Assembly (NCBI GenBank): GCA_029814805.1
Contig: CP122395.1
Coordinates: forward strand, 23,369-87,368
From: Geminicoccaceae bacterium SCSIO 64248
GTDB lineage: Bacteria > Pseudomonadota > Alphaproteobacteria > Geminicoccales > Geminicoccaceae
Direction: 5' to 3'
DNA: 64,000 nt
The notes beneath the pieces were generated by a model that searched no databases, was not told the DNA's origin, and saw nothing but the letters and a program-made list of their open reading frames with translations. Numbering within the stretch: the stretch's first letter is position 1; every line of letters begins with the position of its first letter. Positions 1 through 7,946 of this stretch are shown one piece after another. The position numbers and the translations under genes were made by a program.

Positions 1-2
1 CG

Positions 3-257
3 CCGGCGGTCAAGCTGCATCTGCCGGGCACGCCGTCGGTCTGGCTCTTGCGCAACGCGGTGCCCGGCGCGCTCGACCTCGTGTTCGGCGTCGCCGATCA
101 CGGCACGGGCCGGCCGACGATCGGCCATTACCGCCTGACGGAGCTGCGCGACGCGCACGGCTATCTCGTGGCGTGCGATCCGAGCTTCCGGACGGATCGG
201 CCCTTCACGGTGATCGTGTACGAGGCGGCGAAAGCCGGCCGGCTCATCGAGCGCTGA
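3..257 (+). CDS. DUF2958-like protein, 3' part only
   Basis: The frame is already open at the window edge, so only the last 84 residues are visible. The segment reading VWLLRN..ALDLVFGVADHGTGRPTIGHYRLTEL follows the DUF2958 pattern (a W-L-L/I strand, an FGLxDLGxG-type loop, a GY.xLxEL helix and a final Y...A...G.I helix). DUF2958 genes are common on alphaproteobacterial plasmids, often near antirestriction and partition genes; no biochemical role is established that I know of. The TTG at 48 is internal and not a start. No gene follows in the same direction for about 400 bases. Confidence 0.55.
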   Translation, partial: PAVKLHLPGTPSVWLLRNAVPGALDLVFGVADHGTGRPTIGHYRLTELRDAHGYLVACDPSFRTDRPFTVIVYEAAKAGRLIER

Positions 258-306
258 TGCGCATCGCGCTGCACCCCGCTCCTGTCCTCTTTTTCCGGAG
301 GCCCTT

Positions 307-387
307 GCGCCGCCTTGTGGCGGCGCGGGGTCGGCGTGCCCGGCTTGTCAGCGTGCCGCATGGCGGCCGTGAAAGCCGGGCACGCCG
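307..387. repeat. Cluster of perfect inverted repeats in non-coding DNA
   Basis: Two strong hairpins sit side by side. GCGCCGCC/GGCGGCGC (307-314 and 319-326) has a 4-base loop. A perfect 15-bp pair CGGCGTGCCCGGCTT (332-346) and its complement (373-387) encloses 26 bases. A third, nearly perfect stem lies near 450-470. The stretch 258-673 has several short overlapping open frames but none with a ribosome binding site or recognisable protein, so I treat it as non-coding. It could be a structured RNA or a replication/partition region; nothing decides between them. Confidence 0.6.
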
Positions 388-673
388 CGTCGTCGGACAT
401 GGCCGGCGACGTCGCCTTGATCGATCAGGCGTGGCGGTCTCTTTCTACTTGGCGCCGCTACGCGGCGTCATCAGGCATTGCATGCCCGTTGCGCAAGGCA
501 GCCCGCCATGGCGGCCGCGCGGCGGGTTTCCCCGAGCTTCCTGCGCTGCGCTCCGTGCAGCTCGGGCGATCCCCCTCCCGCCGCGCGGGCCTTGCGCTCC
601 TCCTCCCGCTCGATGGCTGCGAGCGAGGCAGAGGTGCTGATGCACCTCTGGCCTTTCAAAGGAGGAGAGAGAA

Positions 674-898
674 ATGAACACGGCCGAGATCACCTACCGC
701 CGCCGCTTCAACCCTTATCGGACGCAGTTTGAGTGTACGACCGAAACGATCGTCGACGATGAACGCGGTCTTCGCCGCGTGATCAACCCGTCGCTCTGGC
801 CGGCCAAGCTGGCGCACGAAGGGCCGGTGACGCCCGAGGACTTGGCCGACCGTTATCGCGCACGTGGCTATCGGGTTACGCTGACGATGGCGGCGTAG
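674..898 (+). CDS. Small hypothetical plasmid protein (74 aa)
   Basis: A short gene whose start is fixed by a very strong ribosome binding site (AAAGGAGGAGAG) just upstream of the ATG. The product is basic at the N-terminus (ITYRRRFNPYR), carries FECTTETIVDDERG and ends in a helix with DLADRYRARGYRVTLTMAA. There is no signal peptide or membrane segment. I do not recognise a family. It is monocistronic: a rho-independent terminator lies 76 bases downstream. Confidence 0.6.
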   Translation: MNTAEITYRRRFNPYRTQFECTTETIVDDERGLRRVINPSLWPAKLAHEGPVTPEDLADRYRARGYRVTLTMAA

Positions 899-973
899 TG
901 GCTGACGCGGAAGGGTCCTATTCTGAGGTGGGTTGCCGACTTCGAGCAATGAAATCGACGAACCAGTCGGACA

Positions 974-1003
974 GGGCGCAGCTTCAGGCTGCGCCCTTTT
1001 TTT
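974..1003 (+). terminator. Rho-independent terminator
   Basis: A perfect 9-bp stem GGGCGCAGC (974-982) / GCTGCGCCC (988-996), loop TTCAG, followed directly by seven T (997-1003). It closes the transcription unit of the 74-aa gene upstream. Confidence 0.9.
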
Positions 1004-1137
1004 CTGTGGTGATCGGTGGCGCGCGGCGGTTGCTCCGCACCGCAACGCGCTGCGTGTCGTGGGGATTCTTGTGGGAGGATGGTGAGCACAGGTCGCACCG
1101 ATTGTGCGTTCGCGCGTCACGAATGTGCGACGGTCTC

Positions 1138-1155
1138 ACCGAGCGTGTGCTCGGT
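1138..1155 (-). terminator. Hairpin downstream of the traC-traD-wHTH unit
   Basis: ACCGAGC/GCTCGGT, 7-bp perfect stem with a GTGT loop, lies 35 bases beyond the stop of the leftward gene at 1190. There is no clear T tract, so it may protect a 3' end rather than be an intrinsic terminator. Three copies of GGTCTCA (1132, 1153, 1186) surround it. Confidence 0.35.
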
Positions 1156-1189
1156 CTCAGCGGATCTGTGTCGGCTGCTCGTGTTGGTC

Positions 1190-1492
1190 TCAGCCAATCT
1201 GCGCTGGAGCCGGATCGAACTGTGGTGCCGGAGCGATCATGATTGGGCGTCGGCACAGATACGAGCGGTTGCGACCGACGCGCGGTACTTCGAGCATCAC
1301 GCCGAGGCGGACGAGGTGCTTGATGCCGTGCTGGAGAGTCTGGTTGGGCATGCCGAGTGTGGAGGCGAGGGCGGTTGGGTCGCCGGGGCGAATGGTCGTG
1401 TCGTCGAGATCCGAGAGACGAATCCGATCGACGCCGTGGTTGTGACGGCCGAGCTTGGCGTGTGGAGCTGAGCGTCGAGAGGGGAGGTTCAT
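1190..1492 (-). CDS. Winged-helix-like protein in the traC-traD operon
   Basis: A 100-residue product. The middle (DPTALASTLGMPNQTLQHGIKHLVRLGVMLEVPRVGRNRSYL) has the spacing of a winged helix-turn-helix: helix, turn at GMP, recognition helix, then a short beta wing around RVGRNRSY. Its ATG overlaps the traD stop (4 bases, 1489-1492), so it is translationally coupled to traD. A role as a DNA-binding accessory or regulator of the transfer operon is inferred from context. I recognise no named family. Confidence 0.55.
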   Translation of the reverse strand: MNLPSRRSAPHAKLGRHNHGVDRIRLSDLDDTTIRPGDPTALASTLGMPNQTLQHGIKHLVRLGVMLEVPRVGRNRSYLCRRPIMIAPAPQFDPAPAQIG

Positions 1493-1773
1493 GGCGCGGC
1501 GCGGGCGGCGGTGCGCTCCTTGCCGCGCGGTCGTGGCGGCGGATCGGCGTCGAAGGCGGCGCGTCCGCGCTGACGGCAGGTCTCGCGAAACGATCCGGTG
1601 TCGTCTTTAGCGAGACGTTCGGCGACGAGCAGGAGCGCGCCGAGCAGGGTGTTGTTCTTGTGGTCGGTAAGATCGGCCAGGCCGGCTTTGTCGACCAGGC
1701 CGCCCATTTGGATGAGGTGGCGGGTGCGTTCGCGCCGGGCCTGCACCCATTCGCGCGGATCATTGCGGGCCAT
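1489..1773 (-). CDS. traD: Conjugal transfer protein TraD (Ti type)
   Basis: 94 residues, matching the small TraD of Ti/rhizobial plasmids: an Arg-rich lead (RRERTRHLIQMGGLVDKAGL) followed by a helical segment (NNTLLGALLLVAERL). This is the family's usual 'RxxxLG.LV.KAGL' plus 'LLGALL..A' layout. The ATG at 1773 is preceded by GGAGG at the proper distance; longer frames upstream are not needed. In Ti-type systems TraC and TraD accompany TraA in relaxosome assembly at oriT. It lies 16 bases after traC and overlaps the next gene by 4. Confidence 0.75.
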   Translation of the reverse strand: MARNDPREWVQARRERTRHLIQMGGLVDKAGLADLTDHKNNTLLGALLLVAERLAKDDTGSFRETCRQRGRAAFDADPPPRPRGKERTAARAAP

Positions 1774-1789
1774 GGCGGCCTCCAGGCGG

Positions 1790-2098
1790 CTACGCAGGGG
1801 GCGAAGTTTCCGTCGTTCCCGCCAGAGGCGGGCCAGGCGTCGCCGCAGGGCGGCGCGGACGGGCAGTTGGGCGAAAGAAGCCGGCGCCCTTGCGGCTCCA
1901 GTCCTGGGCTGTGGCATCGCCGGCGTCATGGTGGGTGACGGCTTCAAGCAGGGCGCCGGCGAGGAGATCGACGGGCAGGCGATCGGCTTTGGTGCGTTCG
2001 AGCAGCTCGACGAGCTGGGCGCGGTGGTCGGTCTTGAGCTGGGTGGCTTTCTCTTCGAGGGCCTTGAGCTCGGCATCGAGATCGAAAGGCTTGCGCAT
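1790..2098 (-). CDS. traC: Conjugal transfer protein TraC (Ti type)
   Basis: A 102-residue protein starting MRKPFDLDAELKALEEKA. It has an N-terminal coiled-coil-like helix (DAELKALEEKATQLKTDHRAQLVELLERT), then RLPVDLLAGALLEAV and a basic tail with KGAGFFR. This is the usual TraC organisation of Ti-type plasmids, where the protein binds near oriT together with the relaxase. The first gene of a leftward unit, divergent from traA. The ribosome binding site is weak, so the start is the best guess among those that keep the conserved helix. Confidence 0.65.
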   Translation of the reverse strand: MRKPFDLDAELKALEEKATQLKTDHRAQLVELLERTKADRLPVDLLAGALLEAVTHHDAGDATAQDWSRKGAGFFRPTARPRRPAATPGPPLAGTTETSPPA

Positions 2099-2180
2099 GG
2101 GTGCGCCTCGCTTGGCAGGGTGATGGCCCGCAGGGCCGGCATGTGGTTGAGGAGCAGATTGTGCCGCAGCGGAACCCATC

Positions 2181-2330
2181 GTCAAGGTGAATTGGCGGTC
2201 GGGCAGGACACCAAGTCCTTGACGGATGGAGTGAGCGGAGCGAAAGACAGGAGGAATGGCGCGCTGACACAAACTCTGGCGAGTTCGGCTTGGGCGCTTC
2301 GCGCCGCTGGCGGCGATGCCGCCTCGGAGC
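2181..2330. other. Candidate origin of transfer (oriT) between traC and traA
   Basis: In Ti-type plasmids oriT lies between the divergent traCDG and traAF units, and this is the equivalent gap (2099-2382). It holds an inverted repeat GTCAAGG (2181-2187) / CCTTGAC (2217-2223), a hairpin GGCGC-TTC-GCGCC (2293-2305) and a hairpin GGCGGC-GAT-GCCGCC (2309-2323). I could not find a convincing match to the RSF1010/Ti nick consensus, so the nick site is not assigned. Confidence 0.45.
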
Positions 2331-2382
2331 AAGAATCGGCAGGTCTGTGGCTGCGGCGAGATCGAGTGGGAGTCGTCCGGGC

Positions 2383-5091
2383 GTGGCGCAATTCCATAGC
2401 ACCGTGAAGACGATCGGGCGCGCGCAGGGCCGGAGCAGCGTCGCGGCAGCGGCCTATCGCTCGGGCGCGAAACTGCACGACGAGCGCACCGATCTTATAC
2501 ACGACTACAGCCGCAAGCAGGACGTAGTGCATTCGGAGATCTTGCTGCCCGAAGGCGCTAACGAGGCCTGGCGCGACCGGGAAGTCCTGTGGAACGCGGT
2601 CGAAGCCAGCGAAACGCGCAAGAACTCGCGAACCGCCCGCGAGATCGAGTTTGCCCTGCCGCGCGAGCTGTCGGATGCGGACAACATCGCGCTGGCCCGC
2701 GAGCTGGTGGAGGAGCAATGCGTCAAGCGCGGCATGGTCGCCGACCTGAACGTGCATGTCGCCAAGGGAAGCGATGGCGGCCGGAACCCGCACGCCCATG
2801 TCATGCTGACGACGCGCACGGTCCAGAACGGCAGCTTCGACAAGAAGGAGCGGGAGTGGAATCATTCGAGCGTGAACCTGGAGTGGCGCGAGGTTCTGGC
2901 AGTCAAGACCAACCAGAAGCTGGCCGAGCGTGGTCATGACAAGCGTGTCGATCACCGCTCGTATGAGGAGCGCGGTATCAAGATCGAGCCACAGACCAAA
3001 ATCGGTTGGGTGGCGCAAAAGATCGAGGCGCGCGGCGAGACGTCCGATCGCCGCGCCGAGCACAACGAGCGTGCGGCGCGCAACGGCCAGACGATCGGAG
3101 ATAACCCGGCGATCGCCTTGTCGCTGCTGACCCAGCAGCAGGCAACGTTCACGCGGGCCGACCTGGCGCGGCTGGTCAACCGACAGACCGACGACGCCGA
3201 ACAATTTCAGACAGTGATGGCCAAGGTCGAGGCGTCACCGGAGCTGGTGCGTCTCGGCGAGGACAAGCGTGGTGTCGAGCGCTTCAGCACCCGCGAGCAG
3301 ATCGGTCGCGAGCAGGCAATCGTCGATGCCGGCAGGAGCCTGAGCGCACGTCAGGATCATCGCGTTACGCCGCGGGCGTTCGAGCAGGCGACCAAAGGTG
3401 TTTCGCTAAGCGAGGATCAGCGCGAAGCGCTCGAGCACGTCACCAAGAGCCGGGGCCTGTCCCTGGTCGAGGGCTTCGCCGGCACGGGGAAGAGCACGAT
3501 GCTGCGTGCCGGGCGCGAGGCGTGGGAAGCGTCCGGTCATCGGGTTCGCGGCAGCGCCCTGTCCGGTGTCGCGTCACGCAATCTGGCCGAGAGCACAGGC
3601 ATGGAGGGGCGCACGCTGGACTCCTGGCGGCACGCCTGGGAGCGCGGCCGCGACCGGCTGAGCGAGCGCGACGTGTTCGTGCTCGACGAGGCGGCGATGG
3701 TCGACACAAGGCGCATGGAGCGTCTGATGCGCGAGGTCGAGCAGGCCGGGGCCAAGCTGGTCGCGGTCGGCGACGTGCAGCAGTTCCAGGCGATCAGCGC
3801 GGGCTCGCCGTTCCGCATGCTGACCGAGCGGCATGGTTCGGTCGAAATGACCCAGGTGCAGCGCCAGCGCGACGACTGGCAGCGCGAGGCGGTCAAGGAG
3901 CTGGCGACCGGCAAGATCGCCGCCGCGCTCAAACGGTTCGAGAACGCCGGCATGGTTCACGCCGCACCAAATCGGACTGCGGCGAGTGTCGACGTCCTCA
4001 AACGCTGGAACCACGATCGCAAGGAAGCGCCCGAGCGTTCGTCGATCATGTACAGCTACACTCGGCGCGACACCGCCGATCTCAATGAAGACGCCCGCGC
4101 GACCATGCGCGAGGAAGGTGCGCTACAAGGCGAGGATCGCACGATCGAGACACGCCAGGGCAGCAAACCGTTCGCGGTCGGCGACCGCATCGTGTTCCTC
4201 GAGAACAGCCGCGAGCTCGGCGTGCAGAACGGCACGACCGGCACGTTGCGCGGCATCGCCGCCAGCCGACTGACCGTGCAGCTTGACAGTCCGAACGGAC
4301 CGGGCAGCGGTCGCAAGGTCGCGTTCGAGCGCCGCCAGTACGATCACATCGATCACGGCTACGCCATCACGATGCACAAGGCGCAGAGCGTGACGGTCGA
4401 CCGCTCGTTCATGCTGGCGACGCCGCACATGGACCGGCACGCAGCTTACGTGGCGATGTCACGGCATCGGGCCGGCACCGATCTGGTCTACAGCACGAAC
4501 GACGTCGAGTCGTTGGACGCGATGGCCGATCGTCTGAGCCGCGACCGGAGCAAGGACAACGCGCTCGACTATGGCGAGCGTGGCGAACCGCAAAAGGCAG
4601 GTCTGTTCGATCGCATCATCAAGACCGTGCGGGCGACCCCCAAGCCCGAGGCCGGAAGTGACGACCCGGCCAGAGACCGGCCGCGTCCCGACGACGCCAC
4701 GCAGCAACGTGCCGACCAAGCGCGCAGCGACGGGCGGATCGACGCAGCGTTCACACGAGCGGACAAAATCCTCGGCGATGAGGCGACCAACCTGTTCACG
4801 CGGATCATGGGCGCGGTGCGGGTTGCCTTCGGCACCGTCAGCGGCCTGCTCAGCGAGCCCGAGCGCGCCAGCGCTCAGCAGCACAACCACCGACGTCAGG
4901 CCGAAGCGCGCTCGAGCCAACGTGTCGCGCAGGCGGCCGATCGGAAAGAAAAAGACGCTGGGCGAGATCGGCGCGACGCCCTGGACGCCGCGCGTGACCG
5001 CGCCGGCATGCGCAACGCCCGTGAAGCGGCGGCACGCATCGCACGCGAGGAAGCGCGCGATCGCGATCGGGGCGGCGGCATCGAACGATGA
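2383..5091 (+). CDS. traA: TraA relaxase/helicase (MOBQ type)
   Basis: Nicks and unwinds plasmid DNA at oriT and leads the strand into the secretion channel. The 902-residue product begins at a GTG (VAQFHSTVKTIGR), the usual TraA N-terminus; an open frame upstream to 2290 carries no homology. The N-terminal relaxase has AAYRSG and the metal-binding HAHVMLTTR near residues 136-144. A superfamily 1 helicase follows: Walker A GFAGTGKST (about 364), Walker B VFVLDEAAMVD (about 432) and the UvrD-type TMHKAQSVTVDRS (about 663). The C-terminal 200 residues are charged, low complexity and helical. It is divergent from traC across the presumed oriT, and its stop overlaps the next gene. Confidence 0.92.
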   Translation: MAQFHSTVKTIGRAQGRSSVAAAAYRSGAKLHDERTDLIHDYSRKQDVVHSEILLPEGANEAWRDREVLWNAVEASETRKNSRTAREIEFALPRELSDADNIALARELVEEQCVKRGMVADLNVHVAKGSDGGRNPHAHVMLTTRTVQNGSFDKKEREWNHSSVNLEWREVLAVKTNQKLAERGHDKRVDHRSYEERGIKIEPQTKIGWVAQKIEARGETSDRRAEHNERAARNGQTIGDNPAIALSLLTQQQATFTRADLARLVNRQTDDAEQFQTVMAKVEASPELVRLGEDKRGVERFSTREQIGREQAIVDAGRSLSARQDHRVTPRAFEQATKGVSLSEDQREALEHVTKSRGLSLVEGFAGTGKSTMLRAGREAWEASGHRVRGSALSGVASRNLAESTGMEGRTLDSWRHAWERGRDRLSERDVFVLDEAAMVDTRRMERLMREVEQAGAKLVAVGDVQQFQAISAGSPFRMLTERHGSVEMTQVQRQRDDWQREAVKELATGKIAAALKRFENAGMVHAAPNRTAASVDVLKRWNHDRKEAPERSSIMYSYTRRDTADLNEDARATMREEGALQGEDRTIETRQGSKPFAVGDRIVFLENSRELGVQNGTTGTLRGIAASRLTVQLDSPNGPGSGRKVAFERRQYDHIDHGYAITMHKAQSVTVDRSFMLATPHMDRHAAYVAMSRHRAGTDLVYSTNDVESLDAMADRLSRDRSKDNALDYGERGEPQKAGLFDRIIKTVRATPKPEAGSDDPARDRPRPDDATQQRADQARSDGRIDAAFTRADKILGDEATNLFTRIMGAVRVAFGTVSGLLSEPERASAQQHNHRRQAEARSSQRVAQAADRKEKDAGRDRRDALDAARDRAGMRNAREAAARIAREEARDRDRGGGIER

Positions 5092-5402
5092 GCGAGCTGG
5101 ACATCTCACCCTTCAGCGATCCCGAACACTTTCCGAACGGGCGCTATTGGGCCGAAGTCGAGGCCGGCGGGCTGTACGATGCCAATGCCGTGATCGGCTA
5201 TGACGACCCGATGGAGACCTACTTCTTCGTCTCCGGCGCCGAGTGGGACGACGGCACGCCGGCGATCTGGCTGGGCACCCTGTACCGGCAGTTCACCAGC
5301 TTTGCCGCGCTGCGTAATCATCTCGCCGGCGGCGGCATGCGCATCGTCGATTGGGAGCTGCGGGCATGGCGCAGCGAGGCCGAGCGGCAAGCTGCGCGCT
5401 AG
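5088..5402 (+). CDS. Hypothetical protein coupled to traA
   Basis: 104 residues starting MSELDISPFSDPEHFPNGRYWAEVEAGGLYDANAVIGYDD, acidic, with no signal peptide or membrane helix. The ATG overlaps the traA stop (ATGA), so it should be translated from the traA message. Aromatic and acidic residues (ETYFFVSGAEWDDGTPAIWLGTLYRQF) suggest a small alpha/beta fold. I do not recognise a family. Its stop overlaps the stop of the convergent gene by 4 bases. Confidence 0.65.
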   Translation: MSELDISPFSDPEHFPNGRYWAEVEAGGLYDANAVIGYDDPMETYFFVSGAEWDDGTPAIWLGTLYRQFTSFAALRNHLAGGGMRIVDWELRAWRSEAERQAAR

Positions 5403-6220
5403 CGCCCGCGTCCTTCGCGATCGGCCGTCTCGCCTTTCGGGTCGCCGCCGCCCCATTTGACCTCGTGCCACACATCCCGCGAGACACCCAAGCGCCTGTC
5501 GACGGTCCGAACGATGTCGTCCTCGACAAATTCCCGGTCCACCAACGCTCTGTTCAAGGCTTCCTGCTCGGCATAGGCGGACACGAAATGCGTGTGCTGG
5601 ACGATCGTACGGAACGTCACCTCGGCCCACGCCAATCCCCAACTGTCCGCAGTATCGACCTTCATCTCCTTCCGCAAAGCCATTGCTCTCGCCTCGACCT
5701 CTTTGCTGGCTTTCTTCACCGCCAAATCGATCTGCTCCACGGTTCGTGGTTTCGGTCGCACACGCTTCGGCTGTGTCTTCGGCGGCTTGAGGTAGAGCGC
5801 AAACGCGCCCACGCCGATCACGCTCGCCAGCGCAAGGAGGCCGATTACCGCTCGACTGTCCGCGTCCCAAACCGCGAGCCCCACACTTGCGCCCAGACAG
5901 CCGAACGCAGCGAACAGCAAAACAATGACGGGAAGGAGTGACGGCGGCCGCACTGCTTCTCGCGGAATGTGCGTGTTGACCAGCTTGCCGTGGTCGAGCG
6001 CCGCCAAGCGCTCATAGACCGCTTTCAGCCACTCCAGCATCATCTCGTTCTGGCGTTCGACCTGCAGCTCATGACGGGCATTCTCGTCACCGACCGCCTG
6101 TAGCACGATGCGGCGCGCCCAGGCCGGCGCTGTCATGTCGCCAGCGACATCTTCCAAGGCATTCAGCTCTGGACGCGTCAGCTTGAGATTGATCGAGAGA
6201 TCCGGCGTCATGCGGCTCAT
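5399..6220 (-). CDS. Membrane protein of the virD4 operon
   Basis: 273 residues. Residues 1-50 (INLKLTRPELNALEDVAGDMTAPAWARRIVLQAV) look like a ribbon-helix-helix or mobilisation-type helical region. Two membrane segments follow (LLPVIVLLFAAFGCLGASVGLAV and VIGLLALASVIGVGAFALYL), then a basic loop and a helical C-terminal domain with HTHFVSAYAEQEALNRALVDREFVEDDI. The start overlaps the virD4 stop by 4 bases, so it is the last gene of a leftward operon with the two VirD4 proteins. A role in linking relaxosome and coupling protein at the membrane is inferred. No named family recognised. Confidence 0.6.
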   Translation of the reverse strand: MSRMTPDLSINLKLTRPELNALEDVAGDMTAPAWARRIVLQAVGDENARHELQVERQNEMMLEWLKAVYERLAALDHGKLVNTHIPREAVRPPSLLPVIVLLFAAFGCLGASVGLAVWDADSRAVIGLLALASVIGVGAFALYLKPPKTQPKRVRPKPRTVEQIDLAVKKASKEVEARAMALRKEMKVDTADSWGLAWAEVTFRTIVQHTHFVSAYAEQEALNRALVDREFVEDDIVRTVDRRLGVSRDVWHEVKWGGGDPKGETADREGRGR

Positions 6221-7917
6221 GCCACTGGCTCCACCGGCTTGGCCATATTCGGGGAATCTCTAACCTGATCCGTTGGCGTGTCCTCATCCTCCCATTCGAT
6301 CCGATCGCCCTGGTGGCCCATCACGGGATGCTCCCAGTAGCGAATCTTGTTCAGCCAGGTCGGCGGCTGTCCCGAGGTGAAGATCAGGACCTCCTTCTTG
6401 CCCCGCCGCATCATCTCGCGCTCGTTCAAGACCGACGCGCGCGTCTCGCTCTCGCCTGAGCTCGGCAACATGAGCTTGCCCGGCTGGCGCTGACGCGAGC
6501 CGTAGCTCACGACCTGCTCGCCTGCCCAGCCGCGCACCGTGCCGAGCGTCGGTGAAAAGGACGGGATCACGCATTGAGTCGTGCAATTCGTGGTGATCGA
6601 CTGACTGTCACCATAGATCCGCTGCATATCGCGCTCGTCCTGCGCGACGAGCGCCGCGCGCACGCCATAGCCGGCGCAGACGGCGAGATCGGACTGGATG
6701 AAGTCCATGTGCCCGAGCCGCGGAAATTCATCGAGCATGAGCAAGACCGGCCGCTTCTTCTCCCGACCATCCGCGACCCGGACTTCATCGTGGAGCAGCG
6801 GCTTGATCAACATTTGCAGGGCCAGGCGCATCAACGGCCGGAGACGATCCATCTCCTTGAGCGGAATGCTCAGATAGATCGTCAGCGGCGCTTTGGCGGC
6901 TTGCAGATCGCCCGAGCGAATTTGGCTAGGCCCGGTGGCATGATGAACCAACGGATCGCTCAGGAAGCTCAGCGACGCTTCCATGGTCTTGTTGAGCGAG
7001 CTGCGCAGTCTCGATTCGAGCGCGGCATAGGAATCGAGCTCCTCTTGCACGAAGCCATTGGCCGCTTCGGGAAACTGGCCATTGATTGCCGACTTCAAGA
7101 GGTTCCAGAGCCGTTCGAGGGTCGCCTCGCCGGTCTCGCAGGCCTGAACCAGCAAAGCCGTGATCAGATCGGCCGCGGCCAGCTCCCAAAAGCCGTCCTC
7201 GCCCGAGCGCGAGTGCCCGGTGTGGGTCAGCATCAACGCCGCGCTCCGGCAATCCGCGATCCGATAGCGATCGCCGCGCAGCTCGCGCAGCGGATTGAAG
7301 CCGCAGGTACGCGGCTCGGCCGGGTTCCAAATCACGACGTCGCCGAACACCGCGCGCCGCCTTGCCGTGATGCGCGCCAGCTCGCCTTTGGTGTCGAGGA
7401 CCAGCATCGACCCTGAATGCGTGAGCAAGGTGGTCACGACATGAGTCGTGCCCTTACCCGATCGCGACGCCCCCTGGATCAGGACATGGCCATCGCTATG
7501 GTCACGCAGGATCTTCCGGCCAGCCTGCCCCAGCACGACGCCATCGCCCTCATCCGCGATGTGGCCGCTTTTGAGCAGACCGGCGGGCTTGCCCAAGCCG
7601 GCATCGTCACGATCGTCACGCTGACGCCGGTTGTGGCCAAGACCACCGCCCTTGAAGACCTGGCTGACGGCGGCGGTGATGCCGGCACCGACAGGAATCA
7701 GCGCCAAGCCCAGGCCCTGGAAGAATTTCGGCCGATAGGCGGGATCATGCCCCCAGGCCTGCCACCACTCCCACGCCGCCAGCGGCGGGTAGAAATTGCC
7801 GGCCAGAGGCTCGCCCAACGCCGGGTGAAAGCCGAAGCGCCAGGCGACGGCGGTCGACACCACCAGGAAAACGACCAAGACCGACGTGATCAAGGGCGCA
7901 AGTATCTTCGCCACCAT
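6217..7917 (-). CDS. virD4: VirD4/TraG type IV coupling protein
   Basis: The ATPase that recruits the relaxosome to the secretion channel. The 566-residue protein starts MVAKILAPLITSVLVVFL; GGAGG lies 8 bases upstream, and the longer open frame to 8133 overlaps the neighbouring gene in another phase. Two N-terminal membrane helices (about 5-28, and GLALIPVGAGITAAV near 80) are followed by the nucleotide domain: Walker A IQGASRSGKGT (about 150) and Walker B VLLMLDEFPRLGHMDF (about 392). The C-terminus has GKKEVLIFTSGQPPTWLNKIRYWEHPVM, typical of TraG/VirD4. It lies 29 bases after a soluble paralogue. Confidence 0.9.
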   Translation of the reverse strand: MVAKILAPLITSVLVVFLVVSTAVAWRFGFHPALGEPLAGNFYPPLAAWEWWQAWGHDPAYRPKFFQGLGLALIPVGAGITAAVSQVFKGGGLGHNRRQRDDRDDAGLGKPAGLLKSGHIADEGDGVVLGQAGRKILRDHSDGHVLIQGASRSGKGTTHVVTTLLTHSGSMLVLDTKGELARITARRRAVFGDVVIWNPAEPRTCGFNPLRELRGDRYRIADCRSAALMLTHTGHSRSGEDGFWELAAADLITALLVQACETGEATLERLWNLLKSAINGQFPEAANGFVQEELDSYAALESRLRSSLNKTMEASLSFLSDPLVHHATGPSQIRSGDLQAAKAPLTIYLSIPLKEMDRLRPLMRLALQMLIKPLLHDEVRVADGREKKRPVLLMLDEFPRLGHMDFIQSDLAVCAGYGVRAALVAQDERDMQRIYGDSQSITTNCTTQCVIPSFSPTLGTVRGWAGEQVVSYGSRQRQPGKLMLPSSGESETRASVLNEREMMRRGKKEVLIFTSGQPPTWLNKIRYWEHPVMGHQGDRIEWEDEDTPTDQVRDSPNMAKPVEPVA

Positions 7918-7946
7918 GACCCATGCCTCCGATTCGTGATGGCGAT

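Noticed and set aside
984..1763. 259-residue minus-strand frame over traD and the wHTH gene
   Set aside because: Arg/Pro/Ser-rich shadow; the true genes in the other phase have ribosome sites and family similarity.
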